The notes below the pieces were generated by a model, which made no database searches, was not told the DNA's origin, and saw only the letters and a list, made by a program, of their open reading frames with translations. Of a DNA stretch of 64,000 nucleotides, positions 1 through 12,051 are shown piece after piece. Each line of letters opens with the position of its first letter. Within the stretch, counting starts at the first letter, position 1. The stretch spans positions 62,001 through 126,000 of the forward strand of contig NKYR01000076.1 in assembly GCA_003184365.1 (NCBI GenBank), in the 5' to 3' direction. The position numbers and the translations under genes are program-made. Source of the stretch: Evernia prunastri (taxonomy: Eukaryota; Ascomycota; Lecanoromycetes; Lecanorales; Parmeliaceae).

Positions 1-1454
1 GGAGTGTGTTACCGCCCGGCGGAGGAGCTACTGAGTTTCGAGGGGCAGCCCTCGTTGCTGGATTTCCCGAGAGCACAGCTGTGAAGAGTTTGAACAGACA
101 GTGTTCTAGTGGATTACAGGCAACGGTGGACATTGCTAATGCCATTCGCTCGGTACGCACCTCTCGAAGTTCTTCTTCCAGGTTCTTTACCAGAACTTGA
201 GTCACAATACATAGTCCGGGAGCAAAAATCTTTTTCTACTACAGAGGCCTGGTTCGCAACCGGTTTTCTGGCCTTAAATAAGCAATGCTGACCTCCAAAT
301 TGTCCGTAGGGAATGATCGAGATAGGCATCGGCTCTGGCGTGGAATCTATGAGCTCACAATATGGTCCAGGGGCGGTGACCGAATTTTCGGAGCTGCTGG
401 ACTCTCACCCGGAAGCAAAAAATTGCAAAGTGCCTATGGGTGTTTTGTCTGAGCAGATGGCGAAAGATCGGTCGATATCAAGGAGAGATCAAGATGCTTT
501 TGCAGCGTCAAGCTATCAGAAAGCGCTTAAGGCGCAGCAGGAAGGCAAATTCGACGAGGAGATTGCACCGCTAAAGAATGTCAAGTTTGTTGACCCTAAG
601 ACTGATGAAGAGCGCATGATCTCAGTTAACAAGGATGATGGAATACGAGATGGCATTACAGCGGAGAGTCTAAGCAAGATCAAGCCTGCGTTCGCTAAGG
701 ACGGTTCTATTCATGCGGGCAATGCTTCGCAAATCACCGATGGTGCTGCAGCAGTACTATTGATGAAGCGGAGCACAGCGGAAAGGCTGGGCCAGAAAGT
801 TGTCGGAAAATTTGTATCCAGCTCTGTCGTTGGAGTCAAGCCACTGCTTATGGGAATCGGGCCGTGGAAAGCTATACCTGTTGCATTAGAAAAAGCGGGG
901 ATCTCCAAAGATGATGTGGATGTCTTCGAGATTAATGAGGCTTTTGCTAGTCAGTGTCTGTGGTGTGTTAGGGAGTTGGGGTTGGACGAGAAAAAAGTAT
1001 GGTAGTCTGTTCGTGGTTTGTGCTATGATTTGTCGCTGAATCCCTGACAAGGTCAATCCTAACGGAGGTGCTATCGCATTTGGACATCCGCTGGTAAGTA
1101 ACATTTGGGAGCCCATCCTTGTCTTATCGCTCGGGCTTTTGCCTCAAGGGAAGGAATGCTGACTTCGAAAACTTCATAGGGATCCACTGGAGCCAGACAA
1201 GTGGCGACGCTCTTCAATGAGTTGGGAAGGACGGGGAAGAAAGTCGGGGTCACGTCCATGTGTGTAGGTACGTATTGTTTAGATTCTTGTTTTCCCATTT
1301 GAACCAAGTAGTGAGTCTTGAGATATGTCTTGGAAGTCTTCACACCATAGACGTGTTCCAAAGCTCGCTACACCTCCTCGAACAAGCAAGACTGACTCAG
1401 AAACATGATTCAGGCACAGGAATGGGCATGGCTGCCGTCTTTGTGAAAGAGTGA
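1..1454 (+). CDS. POT1: Peroxisomal-type 3-ketoacyl-CoA thiolase, 5' end missing
   Basis: Catalyses the last, thiolytic step of fatty-acid beta-oxidation, releasing acetyl-CoA. The reading frame enters from outside the window, so the N-terminus and any PTS2 signal are not visible. Exons are 1-152, 310-996, 1052-1093, 1180-1267 and 1414-1454; all introns are GT-AG and the frame closes across every junction. The nucleophile motif NRQCSSGLQA is seen near base 95; this is the peroxisomal form, whereas mitochondrial and cytosolic thiolases read NxxCASG. GVESMS, INEAFASQC, the GHPLGSTGARQ histidine motif (split by an intron) and the C-terminal CVGTGMG cysteine are all present, so the catalytic set is complete. 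The stop at 1452 gives the usual short tail after GMGMAAVF. It converges on the next gene on the minus strand. A paralogous thiolase of another pathway is less likely. Confidence 0.93.
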
Positions 1455-2016
1455 GGCGGGAGAACGTGACAGGTGGAAGGAGGAAAATTCGTATAATTGC
1501 CGAGCTAATTAGACCGATAGAGAATGAGCATTTTGTGATATGATCTCTTTTTTGAACATCGGGATTAGTCTAGTCCTTTCCGCAGATGCGAATGGGTCCT
1601 GACTATGACGTGGAACCTGGGTGGACAATGTTCCTATCGAGAGCCAAAGAGCCGTCATTGCAACTCAACGGGAAGGGAAAAAGGCGAGTCTTGGCTAGAA
1701 CACTCCCCAAAAACGATTCGTTGCAAGGAATTCTCGGCAATATGAACACCCATCCACTGGGGGTTTTATATACACTTGACCCTGATCTCCCCAATTATTC
1801 TTGTTCCAAGTAATCCTGAAATAAACATCGTCCTCCAAGGCACCCCCGTAGGTCGAAGTGGTCTAGGGACCAGACGGAGGCGTCGAGAAACTGCAAGTTA
1901 TCAGCGAAGTCACCCACTCCTCAGGGGAAGTGATAATTTGAGCGCCCGATGTCCCAATCATCGGTTCATTCGGTTCGTTGGTTATGTATGATCCAGTCCG
2001 TGCTATTTACATCTCG
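1455..2016. other. Convergent intergenic region
   Basis: This holds the 3' flanks of the thiolase (plus) and the unknown coiled-coil gene (minus). Short open frames occur here but none shows a family motif or good splice context. No repeat or RNA gene was recognised. Confidence 0.6.
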
Positions 2017-5000
2017 CTAAACCTCGTCCCCCTCGTCATCCCAACCCCCTTCCTCCAACAACAATGCCCCCCGAACTCGCTCTCGGACTTCCATGAATTC
2101 CCGCCCCAGGGCCTCTTCCCACTGGCCCTCTATGACCCCAACCTTCTCCTTCAGGTCTTCCGTCAGCCGATTCTCCTCCATTTTCTGCTCCTCTTCCGCA
2201 CCCCAGCTCGCATCTCTGCCCTGCGCCTCGAGATTCCATTTAGCCGCTGAAGCGTGAGACCTCATTTCGTGGAGGAGACATAATAGGTTGGTCTGGGATT
2301 CTATATACTGAAAGGTACTTTGTTCGGCGTGGCGGAGGAGCGAGTAGAGATACTTGAGTGGATGGTGGTAGTAGGATGGGTTTTCGACGTATTCGTCGGC
2401 AGGAACCTGAACCTCGAAGCCTTCCAGTCTCTTGGGAACCATCTGCAGGATTTTAAGTAGATTCGGGGCAATGTCCCAGAATGCTGAAAGTTGGGATTCG
2501 ACCCCTCTCATAACATTCTCCTCTATGATAGAGAGGGAACTCTGAGCACGCTTGGCAACTGCTTGTTCAAGCTTGAATCTGCGTTCTCGCTCATCCTCTG
2601 CGAAAAAGAGTTCTGCTTCTGTATGTTTCTCCATGTTCCGGGATTTCTTGTAGGGAAGAAGTACGATGTCTTTATATCTACGATTTCGTTCAGTAAGCAA
2701 GTCGTATATTTGCCTGTACAAAGTCTCTCTTGCTTCGAAGAGCCTACACATGTTTCTGAGTCAGCAAGTTACTCAAGCCAAAAGCCCTGGGTAAATGAAA
2801 AAGGTTTCTCAGAATAGCAGCAATGTTTCGCTCCCGCAGTGTGCCCTGTGGCCCAAATCCTGGTAAAAACCAGGGACGAATAATACCGGAATGTGGGTGA
2901 GATCTTACCACTTCAGCTGAGTGAGCTTTTCCAGGAGTTCGGGTTCTTCATCGCCTTCTTCTTGAGGCATGTTAGGGCTCTGCGACTGAGCATCAGAGAA
3001 GAGACGATTGCTGAGCTTGTCCAGGGAGATGTCGGCCAATCTGATGCGGTCCGAGAAAAGTGCATGGAGCGGTTGCAACACGATTTGTTGGAAGTCTTCA
3101 AAATCAGTTTGGGCGATTTCTTTTTCGGAACTTGTAATCTTCTCTTCCAGCTCAAACGCAGCATCATGAATATCCATTCGAGGAATATGGCCATGCTCAA
3201 TGTTCTGTCTATGCAGTGAGCGTTGATGCTTGCACCAGGAATCGGCTCGTTGTCGCTTTACGCGGCTCTGCGTGTGGTATGAATCTGTTACGATATCTGC
3301 TTCCTCTTTGTCGTGAAGCGTTCGAACCACGGCCCGCACGTCTGCCAGATCAGGATGGGAATTGTTCACGGCTGGATGATGCCGCGGATCTAGCACGTTT
3401 CAAATTAGTATTTCCAGCTTTGTACTTCCATCTATGCAGCAGAATGTCTCGCGATCGAGAAGCTGTCTCGAACAAGAAGAAATAACATAAAGGGGAGCCT
3501 TACACGGCGGAGGCAAAGTTATTAGCCTTGAGATATCTAGTTTTCTCGGATCAGGAGTGAATGGGGCAGACGTGGGCATGGGCGGAAGGTAAGGTGGGTG
3601 CTGTTCTTCTTCATGCCAACCAGCCTTCTCCGGAGGGTAGGGCTGTCGACTCGCTCCTGGGGGCTGCCATTGCCCGTCGCCGATTGGTAGAACCGCCGGC
3701 GGATTGCGTGCTTCTCGAGGCACCCCCATATACTTTGATTCACGTTTCGTCCTTTCCAGAACCTTAAAAGCGTCACCTGGCTGAGATTGATCTTCGAACC
3801 AACGACTCGGAGCGCGTCCTACACGTGAGTCGTCTTCTTGTCCTGTCGCAATACTCATACTTGCTATTGGGGATAGACATGGCACATAGCCTTCCCAATA
3901 CGACTCCTGCTGCTGAATGCTGCTGGCACTACTGGGAGAATCGCGTTTTCGACTAAGGACCGCAGATGAATCGCCTTGTGATGAGGAGTCTCCCAAAGCG
4001 CTAGATGCAATACTTGTCCGCCTGGACGTATCCTGCCTTGATAGACTCTGCTGCCGATGATGGAAATGGTGATCTGTGCTGGGATGCCCAAAGAGGCCTT
4101 GTGTCAACTCATCGACGTCTATGCCATCTTCTTCGAAGACAGACGCATACTGCTCTCGCCTTATTCTTGACTCAGCCTTTATATATTGGACAAAGAGTTC
4201 GAGCCTCTCAGCATCATTGGGAGCTGCTGCTTCGTGTTCCGCAAAGTTTCGATGTCGCTCAATGGCTCGTCCAGCAAAGAGTTTTGGGCTTTCGGGACCT
4301 AAGAGGTCTTCCGGAAGATTGGGAGCTGCTTTACTCAAAGGTGTCAGAGGAACTTGCATGGATTCATGATGGGACACAGGACGATGCAGGAGATGAGACA
4401 TAGGACGCTGTTCGGACTCTGGCGGCACGATCAGAGACAATGCTTTGGAAGCACTACCAGATGGTTCGGGAGGCTGTACAGAGAAAGTTTCCCGTAGTAA
4501 GGAAGTCGATGGGTCAGGCAAGGCGAATCGGTCTAGAGTCTCTCTGCCAGGCGGAAAAGGAGGTGTAATTGAAGTTGCTGATGAGTGCTGTGACCGGGGT
4601 GAATCCGGCTGAGGCGTGGACGATGCAAATGACACAGCTTTTCCAGAAGATTTTTGGATCTCTGGGCTGTTTAGTGCGTCGCCCAGACTCTGCATACTCC
4701 TACCACTCTTGGGAGTAGAATTTGCGGTCATCCTTTGCTTCGAGACATTCCCTTGAGCTGATAGAACAAGATTAGATGGCCTCAAATCCTCGAAATCGTC
4801 CGCCCACGGAGCCATACTGCTTGAAGATTCGACAGCTGAGTCTCCCACAGCTCTACCCTTGCCGTTTCTGCTCTCACTGCGCCGCTCTCGGATACCCATT
4901 GCGCTACGATTTCTGATCGCAGGGCTTCTGAATAGTCCTCCCGCTGAAGAGTCTCTTCGCGGATGGGCTGAGCCCCCAGCAGTGGCGGTCAAAGGATAAT

Positions 5001-6312
5001 CAGCCCCCGATCGTCTCTTTCGTACTATGCTACCAGTATCGATATGCAATGGCGACGGTCCATGCGAATGGTCACGTGAGGGTGCTCGATCATTGGATCC
5101 GTCTTCTTCCTTCCAGTCCGCTGGGGTCGGCGGTACAGTACCAAGGACAGTTCGCGTGCAAGGCGGACATTTTGGTCGGAGCGTGGAGGAAGTGCTTTCC
5201 ATAGATCGCGAGGTTAGACTTTGTGAGCGCGCAGATGCTGGGGGAGGACCTGGTGGGGGCGGAGGCAGTGGTATATTCGGCTCCCAAGTGACTGGACTAG
5301 CTGAATGACTGGTGGAGCGCGACGATCCCCCAGCAAGCCCTATTCCACCTGTAGATGCTGCCCTTCTGGCTGCCGGTGGCTGTCCTATCGGATTGTTGTA
5401 GTTGACTGAGGATGCTTGAGCAATGATTTGAGCTGTGTGATCCTGCAGTGTATCAATAGCACCACCAGGCACTTTCGAGGCTTTCCCTCTCAAGTTCAAT
5501 GAAGAAAGTAGACGATCTGTAGGGTTTTTGGAACCTGCACGTAGCCGCTGTCCTGGTCCTGGAGGAGGAGGAAATGAAGGCAGCGATGCAATGTCTGGAG
5601 ACTTGATTGGAGAAGTGTATTGGCGTCTTAAGGGGGATGTACCGCCAGAGAATCCCGAGACAAGGTCAGGCGACAAGGTTGTAGCTGCGCTGACTGGCGT
5701 ACCGTAACAGGAGTATTCGGTATCAGGTGATGTAGTATCAGCAGGAGAGATAATATCTCGCGTGCGGCGCGGTGAGTCCTGAGGTCGCTGATCTCGACGA
5801 GGTGAATACGGTGGTGGAGGAGAAGCAACGGGCTCTGTATCGGTTTTCATCAGTTAGGGTCTGGCCATATAGCGTTCTTCCTTACCATCAGGACCCACAG
5901 AACGGGGAGCTAGATGGGCTGTCCTTGACGATTGACTTGTCTGCCTGTGTTCCCCCGTAATTGACATCGAGTTCGGAGAGACGTTGTTCACCGCGCCCCA
6001 TTGTTGAGGATTGTAGCGACCACTGAAGCCAGAAGCGGACCGAGAAGCCATTGGCGATGCTCCCCTCATGACTCCACCTGGAGATTGGGGATATAGGGTC
6101 TGAGGAGGTGCAGAGAAAGGGCTGCTCAGAGTGGTGCTAGAGATGGGTGTTTGTACCGCTCCTCCAACTCCAAGACCAGCGGTGCGCGCATTCCCCAGAC
6201 TTGAGATGAGGAGATTTGGGGGCGGGTTATGGATTTGACAGCGTGGAGGAGGTGTTTCTATTCCTGCTGGTCCTCCCGACACGTTGTGCGGGTGAGGGAG
6301 ACTCATATTCAT
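2017..6312 (-). CDS. Unrecognised large Pro/Ser-rich protein with C-terminal coiled coils
   Basis: Four exons, 6312-5886, 5834-3504, 3389-2909 and 2743-2017, encode 1321 residues; introns carry GT-AG ends and CTAAC-like branch sites. The first in-frame ATG is at 6312, followed by a second at 6306; an open frame extends upstream but has no ATG. Residues 1 to about 640 are disordered, rich in Pro, Ser and Arg, with polyproline runs (SPPPPYSP, PLPPPPPGPPP) that could bind SH3 or profilin-type partners. A charged, predicted helical block around residues 660-715 (IERHRNFAEHE ... YIKAESRIRREQY) looks conserved in style. Residues from about 980 to the end are helical and acidic/basic, consistent with coiled coil. 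No transmembrane segment, signal peptide or catalytic motif was seen. The architecture suggests a scaffold or cytoskeletal adaptor, but that is inference only. The last junction restores the frame as LKW-LFEARE, supporting the model. Confidence 0.8.
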
Positions 6313-7912
6313 TAAGACAAGGGCCAATAGAGGCCTGCGGGGAGGCCTCTGTTGGCTATCTCATGGATAGGGTGAGAGCGCGCTGAAAGGCAAAGGGATT
6401 AAGCCAATCAGCCAGGATCGAGGGAGAGGACATGCTGCAGGATAGGTGCAAGAAAGGCGAAAGTCGCATGTGCCATATCCGGGGCGCGAATTGGTGGAAT
6501 TGGAGCAGAGTTCTGGATCACATCAGATGAGGGAACCAGAGGGAAAGGTGTTCTATTCTTTGCATCAACTAGAGCCAAAGCGTGGTGCTAGGGCGAGACT
6601 GATTGGCGAATGGGAGAAAAGGTCACAACCCTGGTACAGGCCATGGGCGCTTACAGACCTCTTGGCGGCCACTTCCGTGTGTGCACATGTCTTTTTTGCC
6701 TACCGTAAAGTATGAGTACATATATGTATGCTGTGTGGGTACTTTAGAGAGGACCAAAGAAAAGCAGAAAAGCAGTGTCAGTGGCGATATTACTGTGGAG
6801 TGGTAGGTATCTGTGTCTTCACTTATTGTATACTCACTCATAAGTTACACCGCTAATTCTTTGAGCAGATGCTAGGTTCCTACTTCCTAGGGAGTAGGGG
6901 ATAAAGCATAGCAACTGTATCTCCCATCTCCCCTCTCTCCTCGTACATTCGTGCTCTGAAGCGCTTGCTTCTCGTTCAACATCTGTAATCATCATCCCCA
7001 CCTCCTATCCTCCACCCAAAGCACATAGGTACTCCCACCACCGCATCAAACAGGCACCATTTATCTCATCTACCATAACCTGGCAATCGAATTACTACGC
7101 GTCCTTGTTTTCATCGGCACGTAGACCTTTGCTTAACTAACGAAGCACCATCAACCTCGCCGTCATCCGATGTATCAGACATTCGGCATGTCCCAGACCG
7201 TTCTAACCTGTCTCTTAATGCCAAGATCAAACAGCACCATACGAAAGTATCCTTCGATGTGTTCGCTATGCTCTCCTGAGCTTGCTGTGACAGTAGGAAT
7301 TACAAGCGCCATATATAGAGACTTGAATTGCAAAGTAGCCGGACCATTCCTGCTCTATCAATGAACGCAAGAGGCATTAGTGGTCGGGCACCGTTTACTA
7401 TGCTAAGTGCACGTCCCTCTAGGTTCCCTGCTATCGTTGGCTCTTTCGACCTCGAACCTTGACAATCATCCACCACGTCGTAATGTCAACACTCGATTGA
7501 AAGTTAAATGATTTCTAGTTGTTATTGATAGCTACCTAGCATGTCTATCATACAGTGGTAGACTGATAGCTCGGTATTCTCTCAAATACCTGCAAGATGA
7601 GCCTGAGCTGGCGTCCATCTGTAACATATGCTAGTCTGGCCGGAAGCACCTTCTATAATACATGACTCTGTCAGCGAAGTCGTCGAACTATTAAATGTAA
7701 TCATGGCATGCCTCCCAGGGCCAGACCCAAGCACCATGTCAGCTCAGCTGCCAAAGGCACTGTGAGCTTTGAAGAGAAAATATGACCGCCGCCTTAGTGA
7801 TCTGCTGTAAGGATCTCATCATGAAGAATGCTAGAGGATGTGTTATTTTGGAGGCCAGGAATCAAGGGTGTTGCAGAAGGTCCTGCTGGGCGATGGCTCG
7901 AATGTCATAAAT
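6313..7912. other. Long intergenic region, promoter of the coiled-coil gene and 3' flank of PAB1
   Basis: About 1.6 kb without a supportable gene. The short open frames at 6446-6806 and 7170-7364 have no recognisable motif. It should hold the promoter and leader of the 1321-residue gene on its left and the PAB1 3' UTR on its right. No tRNA, mobile element or tandem repeat was seen. Confidence 0.55.
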
Positions 7913-10397
7913 CTATGTTTTCGTCTCTTCTCCTTCGCCGTTAGGCTGTTGGTCTGAAGAGCCACCCTCTTGTGATGTAACGCCATCGGTGTTTTGAGTC
8001 TTAACATAGTCGTTGAAAACTGCAAGTGCCTCATCGACTTTCTCGCGCAATTTGTCATTATCATCAATCCTGAATCTGTCAGCACATGAACTTGCTCACA
8101 GCCTTCTACAGGATTACTCACAGTGACAACAATTCTGGGTTGTCCATCTCTAAGAGCATGCCGGTGATCTTGCCAGCCAGCTCTGGCTGCAGGACTTGAA
8201 TCTTGGGGTAGATGGCTTCACCAAGTAGTTGCTTTTGTTGGTTTGGCGGTGCCGCAGCAAGAGCTTCGAAAGCGGCAGAAGGAGTCCCTGCTCCAGGTAC
8301 CTGTGGCAGACCTTGTGGGCTTGCTCCGAATCCCATCGCTCCACGCCCTTGCTGAGGAAATCCGCCCATCTGACCTGGCTGCATGCCCATGTTCATGCCC
8401 ACACCGCCACGACCTGGCTGGCTAGGGTACTGTTGAGGGCGGCCATCTCTGCCACGCATACCTTGAAGGCCCATCATCTGTTGCGGCATTCCTTGGAGAC
8501 CCTGCATACCTTGCATCTGCCCGCGCCCGCCTTGCCCACCGCGACCTAGTTGCGCTTGCACTTGGGCTAGAGCCTGAGGATACGCCATGCCAGTGGGGAG
8601 ACCGCCAGGACCACCTGGAGGCATGGAACCGAACGGCATCTGTCCAGGCATACCAAAGGCTTGGGGCGGTATTTGCTGTGGGTTCATGCCACCACGGCCA
8701 CCTTGTTGAGCCTGCATGCCGGGGAATTGGCCACCGCGACCACCCTGCATGCCAGGAAGCATCATGCCCTGTTGGGGTCCGAAAGTCATTCCACCACGCC
8801 CAACATTGGGCGCTACAATCCCCGGCTGCTGGCCGGGACCGTAAAACATTGCAGGTTGGATAAATTGTTGATTTGGTATTCCAGCGGCAGCGGCGGCTTG
8901 CTGCATACGAACAGCATTACGTTGCTGAATGCTCTGTTCCAATTGCGTCTTGCGGACTTCCTTGCGCATGGCTATCGCAACGTACAACGGCTTACCGTTC
9001 ACCATCTTTTGATGGAAGTCGGTAACGGCTTTCGTAGCTTCGTCGGCGCTGCTGAAGCAGACAAAGCCGAATCCCTTACTCTTGCCGAGTGGGCGCTTGG
9101 TGGATTTGGCGGTGTCCTTCTTCTCGCCATCCTCTTTTTCGTCATCCTTCTTCTCACTATCTTCCTCGCCCTCCTTCGCGGAGTCTCTCCTATTCTCCTT
9201 GGCCTTCTCACTGTCTGGAGAGTCAGTCCTATCAGGCCCGGAGTCACGCATGACTTTCGCAGAGGTGACGGTTCCAGCGCCTGCAAAGATCTCGCGGAGC
9301 TTCTCATCATCGATGTCATCGTCCAGATTCTTAACATACAAATTCACACCTTGATATTTGGATGCTTTCTCGACACGGGCCGCCTCATGCTGCTTGCGAA
9401 GTTCTTCCTCACGCTCAGATTTCTTCTGTGCACGGCCAACGTAAAGGATTTGGCCTTTGAAGTCCTTATTGTGCAGCTCGTCTACGGCAGTGGCCGCATT
9501 TTCGTGATTGATATAGTTGACAAAGCCGAAACCACGGCTCTTGCCCGTCTCCGAGTCTCTAGCAATGGAAGCCGATGTGACGTCTCCATATTTTTCAAAG
9601 AGTGCTCGGAAGTCATCGTCTGTCACCTCGGGCTCAATATTCTTCACATAGATGTTGGTGAAGTTCGCCTTCATCTCATCGAACTTGCTGTCGCGATCCT
9701 TTCTCGGGATGTGGTATCCCACAAACACTTTTTTCTCGTTCAACAACATGCCATTCACGGACTTGATGGCGTTTGTTGCTCCCTCTCCGGTCTCGTAATG
9801 AACGAATCCATAACCCTTGGAGTTTCCGAATTCATCCTGAGCAACTTTACAGCTGAGAATGTTACCGAAGGACGCGAAGGTGTCATGCAAGGCTTTGTTG
9901 TCGATAGCAGTATCCAAGTTTTTAATGAAGACATTCCCTTGACCAGTCTTGCGCAAAGCAGGATCACGCTGGGACCACATGATACGGCAGGGACGTCCTT
10001 TTATGACAGTATAGTTCAGCTCCTCCATGGCGCGTTCGCCGTCCGCAGTGTTGTTGTAGTTGACGTAAGCATAGCCAAGTGAGCGACGAGTCACAGCATC
10101 GCGACAGACACGGATCGAAGCAACCTGGCCAATAGAGGAGAAGAGCTCGAAGAGCATAGCCTCGGTCACGCCAGGGTCCAGCTCACCAACATAGAGTGAA
10201 GCAGAATGAGGCTGGTTAGCTCCGCCTGGGGCTGCGGAGTTGGGGGTTTGGAGAGCATCTTGATCGCTTGGAGACTGAGCTCCACCAACGCTTGTGTCGA
10301 TACCGTTGGGAAGCCCGTTGGTAGGAGCGGAAGACTTCTCATCAATGGAAAGCTTATCGAGCGAAGGGGGGGAGCCAGAGGTAGCTTCGGCAGACAT
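7913..10397 (-). CDS. PAB1: Polyadenylate-binding protein
   Basis: Binds poly(A) tails and links them to eIF4G, translation and mRNA decay. Exons 10397-8122 and 8069-7913 encode 810 residues; the intron (8070-8121) has GTGAGT and ATTCAG ends and joins ELLSL to IDDNDKL in frame. Four RRMs follow in order: RRM1 about 67-145 (LYVGELDPG, GYAYVNY), RRM2 155-232 (VFIKNLD, GYGFVHY), RRM3 248-325 (IYVKNIEPE, GFGFVNY) and RRM4 from about 351 (LYVKNLDDDI, GFGFVCF). RRM4 is split by a roughly 60-residue Glu/Lys/Asp-rich insertion (about 380-445), as known in filamentous ascomycete PAB1. A Gly/Met/Gln-rich linker (about 510-690) leads to the C-terminal MLLE domain (about 709-795) with the KITGMLLEMDN signature. 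All expected domains are intact. An open frame of 473 codons on the opposite strand is a shadow of this gene. Confidence 0.97.
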
Positions 10398-11100
10398 GAT
10401 GGTGATACTGTTAAGCTTCTTTTTGTCAGTCTTGTTGACCGGGTTATAGACAGCTGCTGCTGCGGCGATCGGTTTCTAAGAAGGTTCCTAAAGCGACTGG
10501 GAAGAGTTGTATTAAGGACGTACAAAGATTGAGTTGGTCAATGAGGACCGTTATGAGGTATGGAGAGCTTGGAGAAGGGTACTGTATGGTGAAGCGTTAG
10601 CTAGAGCCCAGAAGAGACGACTTTTGCCGTGAGAAAGATGGACAACTGTGGGGGGAAGTAGGTCTGGTGGAACTTTCTTGAGCGGTCAAATGACACTCAC
10701 ACAGCTTTGTTTGCTCTTGGGTTTTCTGGGTATTTTCAAGTTTTTTTCTGTTGTCACGAGGGTTTTCTGGTAGGGGAGGAGTGCAAAGATAGAGGAGCAG
10801 GTACGAAGTATGTTCCAGACGGTTCACTCGGCGTTATGTTACTAATGAAGTGAGAGCAAGCTGTAGGAAAAAGAGATTATCGTGAAAGAGGAATTTCTCT
10901 AGCGTGTCCGGCTAACAAGGCAGGACCGACCGATGTTTAACCGGAACAGATCCGGACTTTTCCTTCTTTTCTTTCTCAATCTTACTCTCTTATCCTTCTT
11001 TGAAAGTTCTTATTCTTAGGCAACTGCAACAAGGAACTCTTTTATCTGCTTGGATTGGTTTCGATGAAACCGTGACTTCCAGAAATGAGAGGGTTTTTAT
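10398..11100. promoter_or_regulatory. PAB1 promoter and A-rich leader, possible 5' UTR intron
   Basis: Upstream of the PAB1 ATG, the minus strand contains A-rich runs between about 10775 and 10690, and a GT...TTCTTAG pair (about 10523 to 10477) that could be a leader intron. PAB1 mRNAs are often autoregulated by the protein binding oligo(A) in the 5' UTR; that function here is inference. No coding sequence is supported. Confidence 0.4.
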
Positions 11101-11122
11101 GATTTGATTGATTGATTGATTA
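11101..11122 (-). repeat. (TGAT)n simple repeat, probable 3' tail of the LINE
   Basis: Four to five GATT/TGAT units sit exactly where the minus-strand LINE sequence ends. Many non-LTR elements terminate in short tandem repeats made by the reverse transcriptase instead of poly(A). Read on the minus strand this is an (ATCA)n tail at the 3' end. Confidence 0.6.
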
Positions 11123-12050
11123 TGTCATACTACCCTGAAGTTAGTCCCTTAGTGGGCCAACTATGCGAGATTACATAATCCATCTACCAGCCAATCCAGC
11201 CAATCATATTGCCCCACTAGCAAAAGTGAGGCTATACAAATCGGTGTGGATCCACTTGCTGCCTCATTGCATGCATCCTTGTGGGGGGGTACCCTACTAC
11301 GCTGGGGCCCCCCACATCGTGGCCGCGTCCTGCTTGTTGATATCATGCCTCTACGAATCCTTCTTCTTGTTCTTCATCGAGGGCTCGAAATTGCCCAATG
11401 AGGGCAGTATTCCATATAAAATTCGCCGCCATGGAGGCGTAGCGAGGTGTTGTCAGCATATCTTCGTGAGTTATCACCCCCCCTTGCACCTTCCTCCTTT
11501 CCGCTGCCCAAAGCCTACTCCTCTGCTTTGCATACAGCCTACATTCGTATAGTAGGTGGCGGGCGGTCTGTCTAGCCCGCCCACATTCGCATTTGTCGTT
11601 ATCGGTGTCTGATACCCTCCTGTCGAATAGGAAGGCCCTGAGACCGATCTTTTCAGTCCGTATTTGTGTGATCAGTGACGTCTTAGCACGTTTAACTCTA
11701 GCATGCAATCGCATGGTTTTGTTGGACGGTATGGGTTGAATCTTCCTCAGAGCACTACCGCGTGTTTCCCTGGCCCATTCTTTGGCCCATTGTTGATAGG
11801 CGTGTTTTCTGATGGCTGTCTTGACCGTTGCTATCATTCTACACTGGATAGTTGACAGTGGGGCCGTCTCATTAGTGTCTCTTCCCAATACTCTGCCGTG
11901 TACCGTTTTCGTCCTCCAGCCGGTGGCCTTTTTTGCCTCTACATCGGCCCATTCGTTACCTGCAATACCGATGTGGGCCGGTATCCAGTGCAATTCGGTA
12001 GAGATTCCTTGATCCCGGAGAGCATTGATCATTTGGACTGCATGCATGAC
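11123..12050 (-). pseudogene. LINE copy A: 3' UTR and RNase H / Cys-His 3' part
   Basis: Carries the LINE 3' end and the C-terminal half of RNase H with the final Cys-His motif, ending at the stop near 11343. It is cut at the n at 12051 on its 5' side. The segment from 11239 recurs almost unchanged from 12052, showing that two copies abut here. Confidence 0.85.
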
Positions 12051-12051
12051 N

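Noticed and set aside
8661..10082. Plus-strand open frame of 473 codons
   Set aside because: Exactly antisense to PAB1; the composition is a reflection of its codon bias and the predicted product has no family motif.
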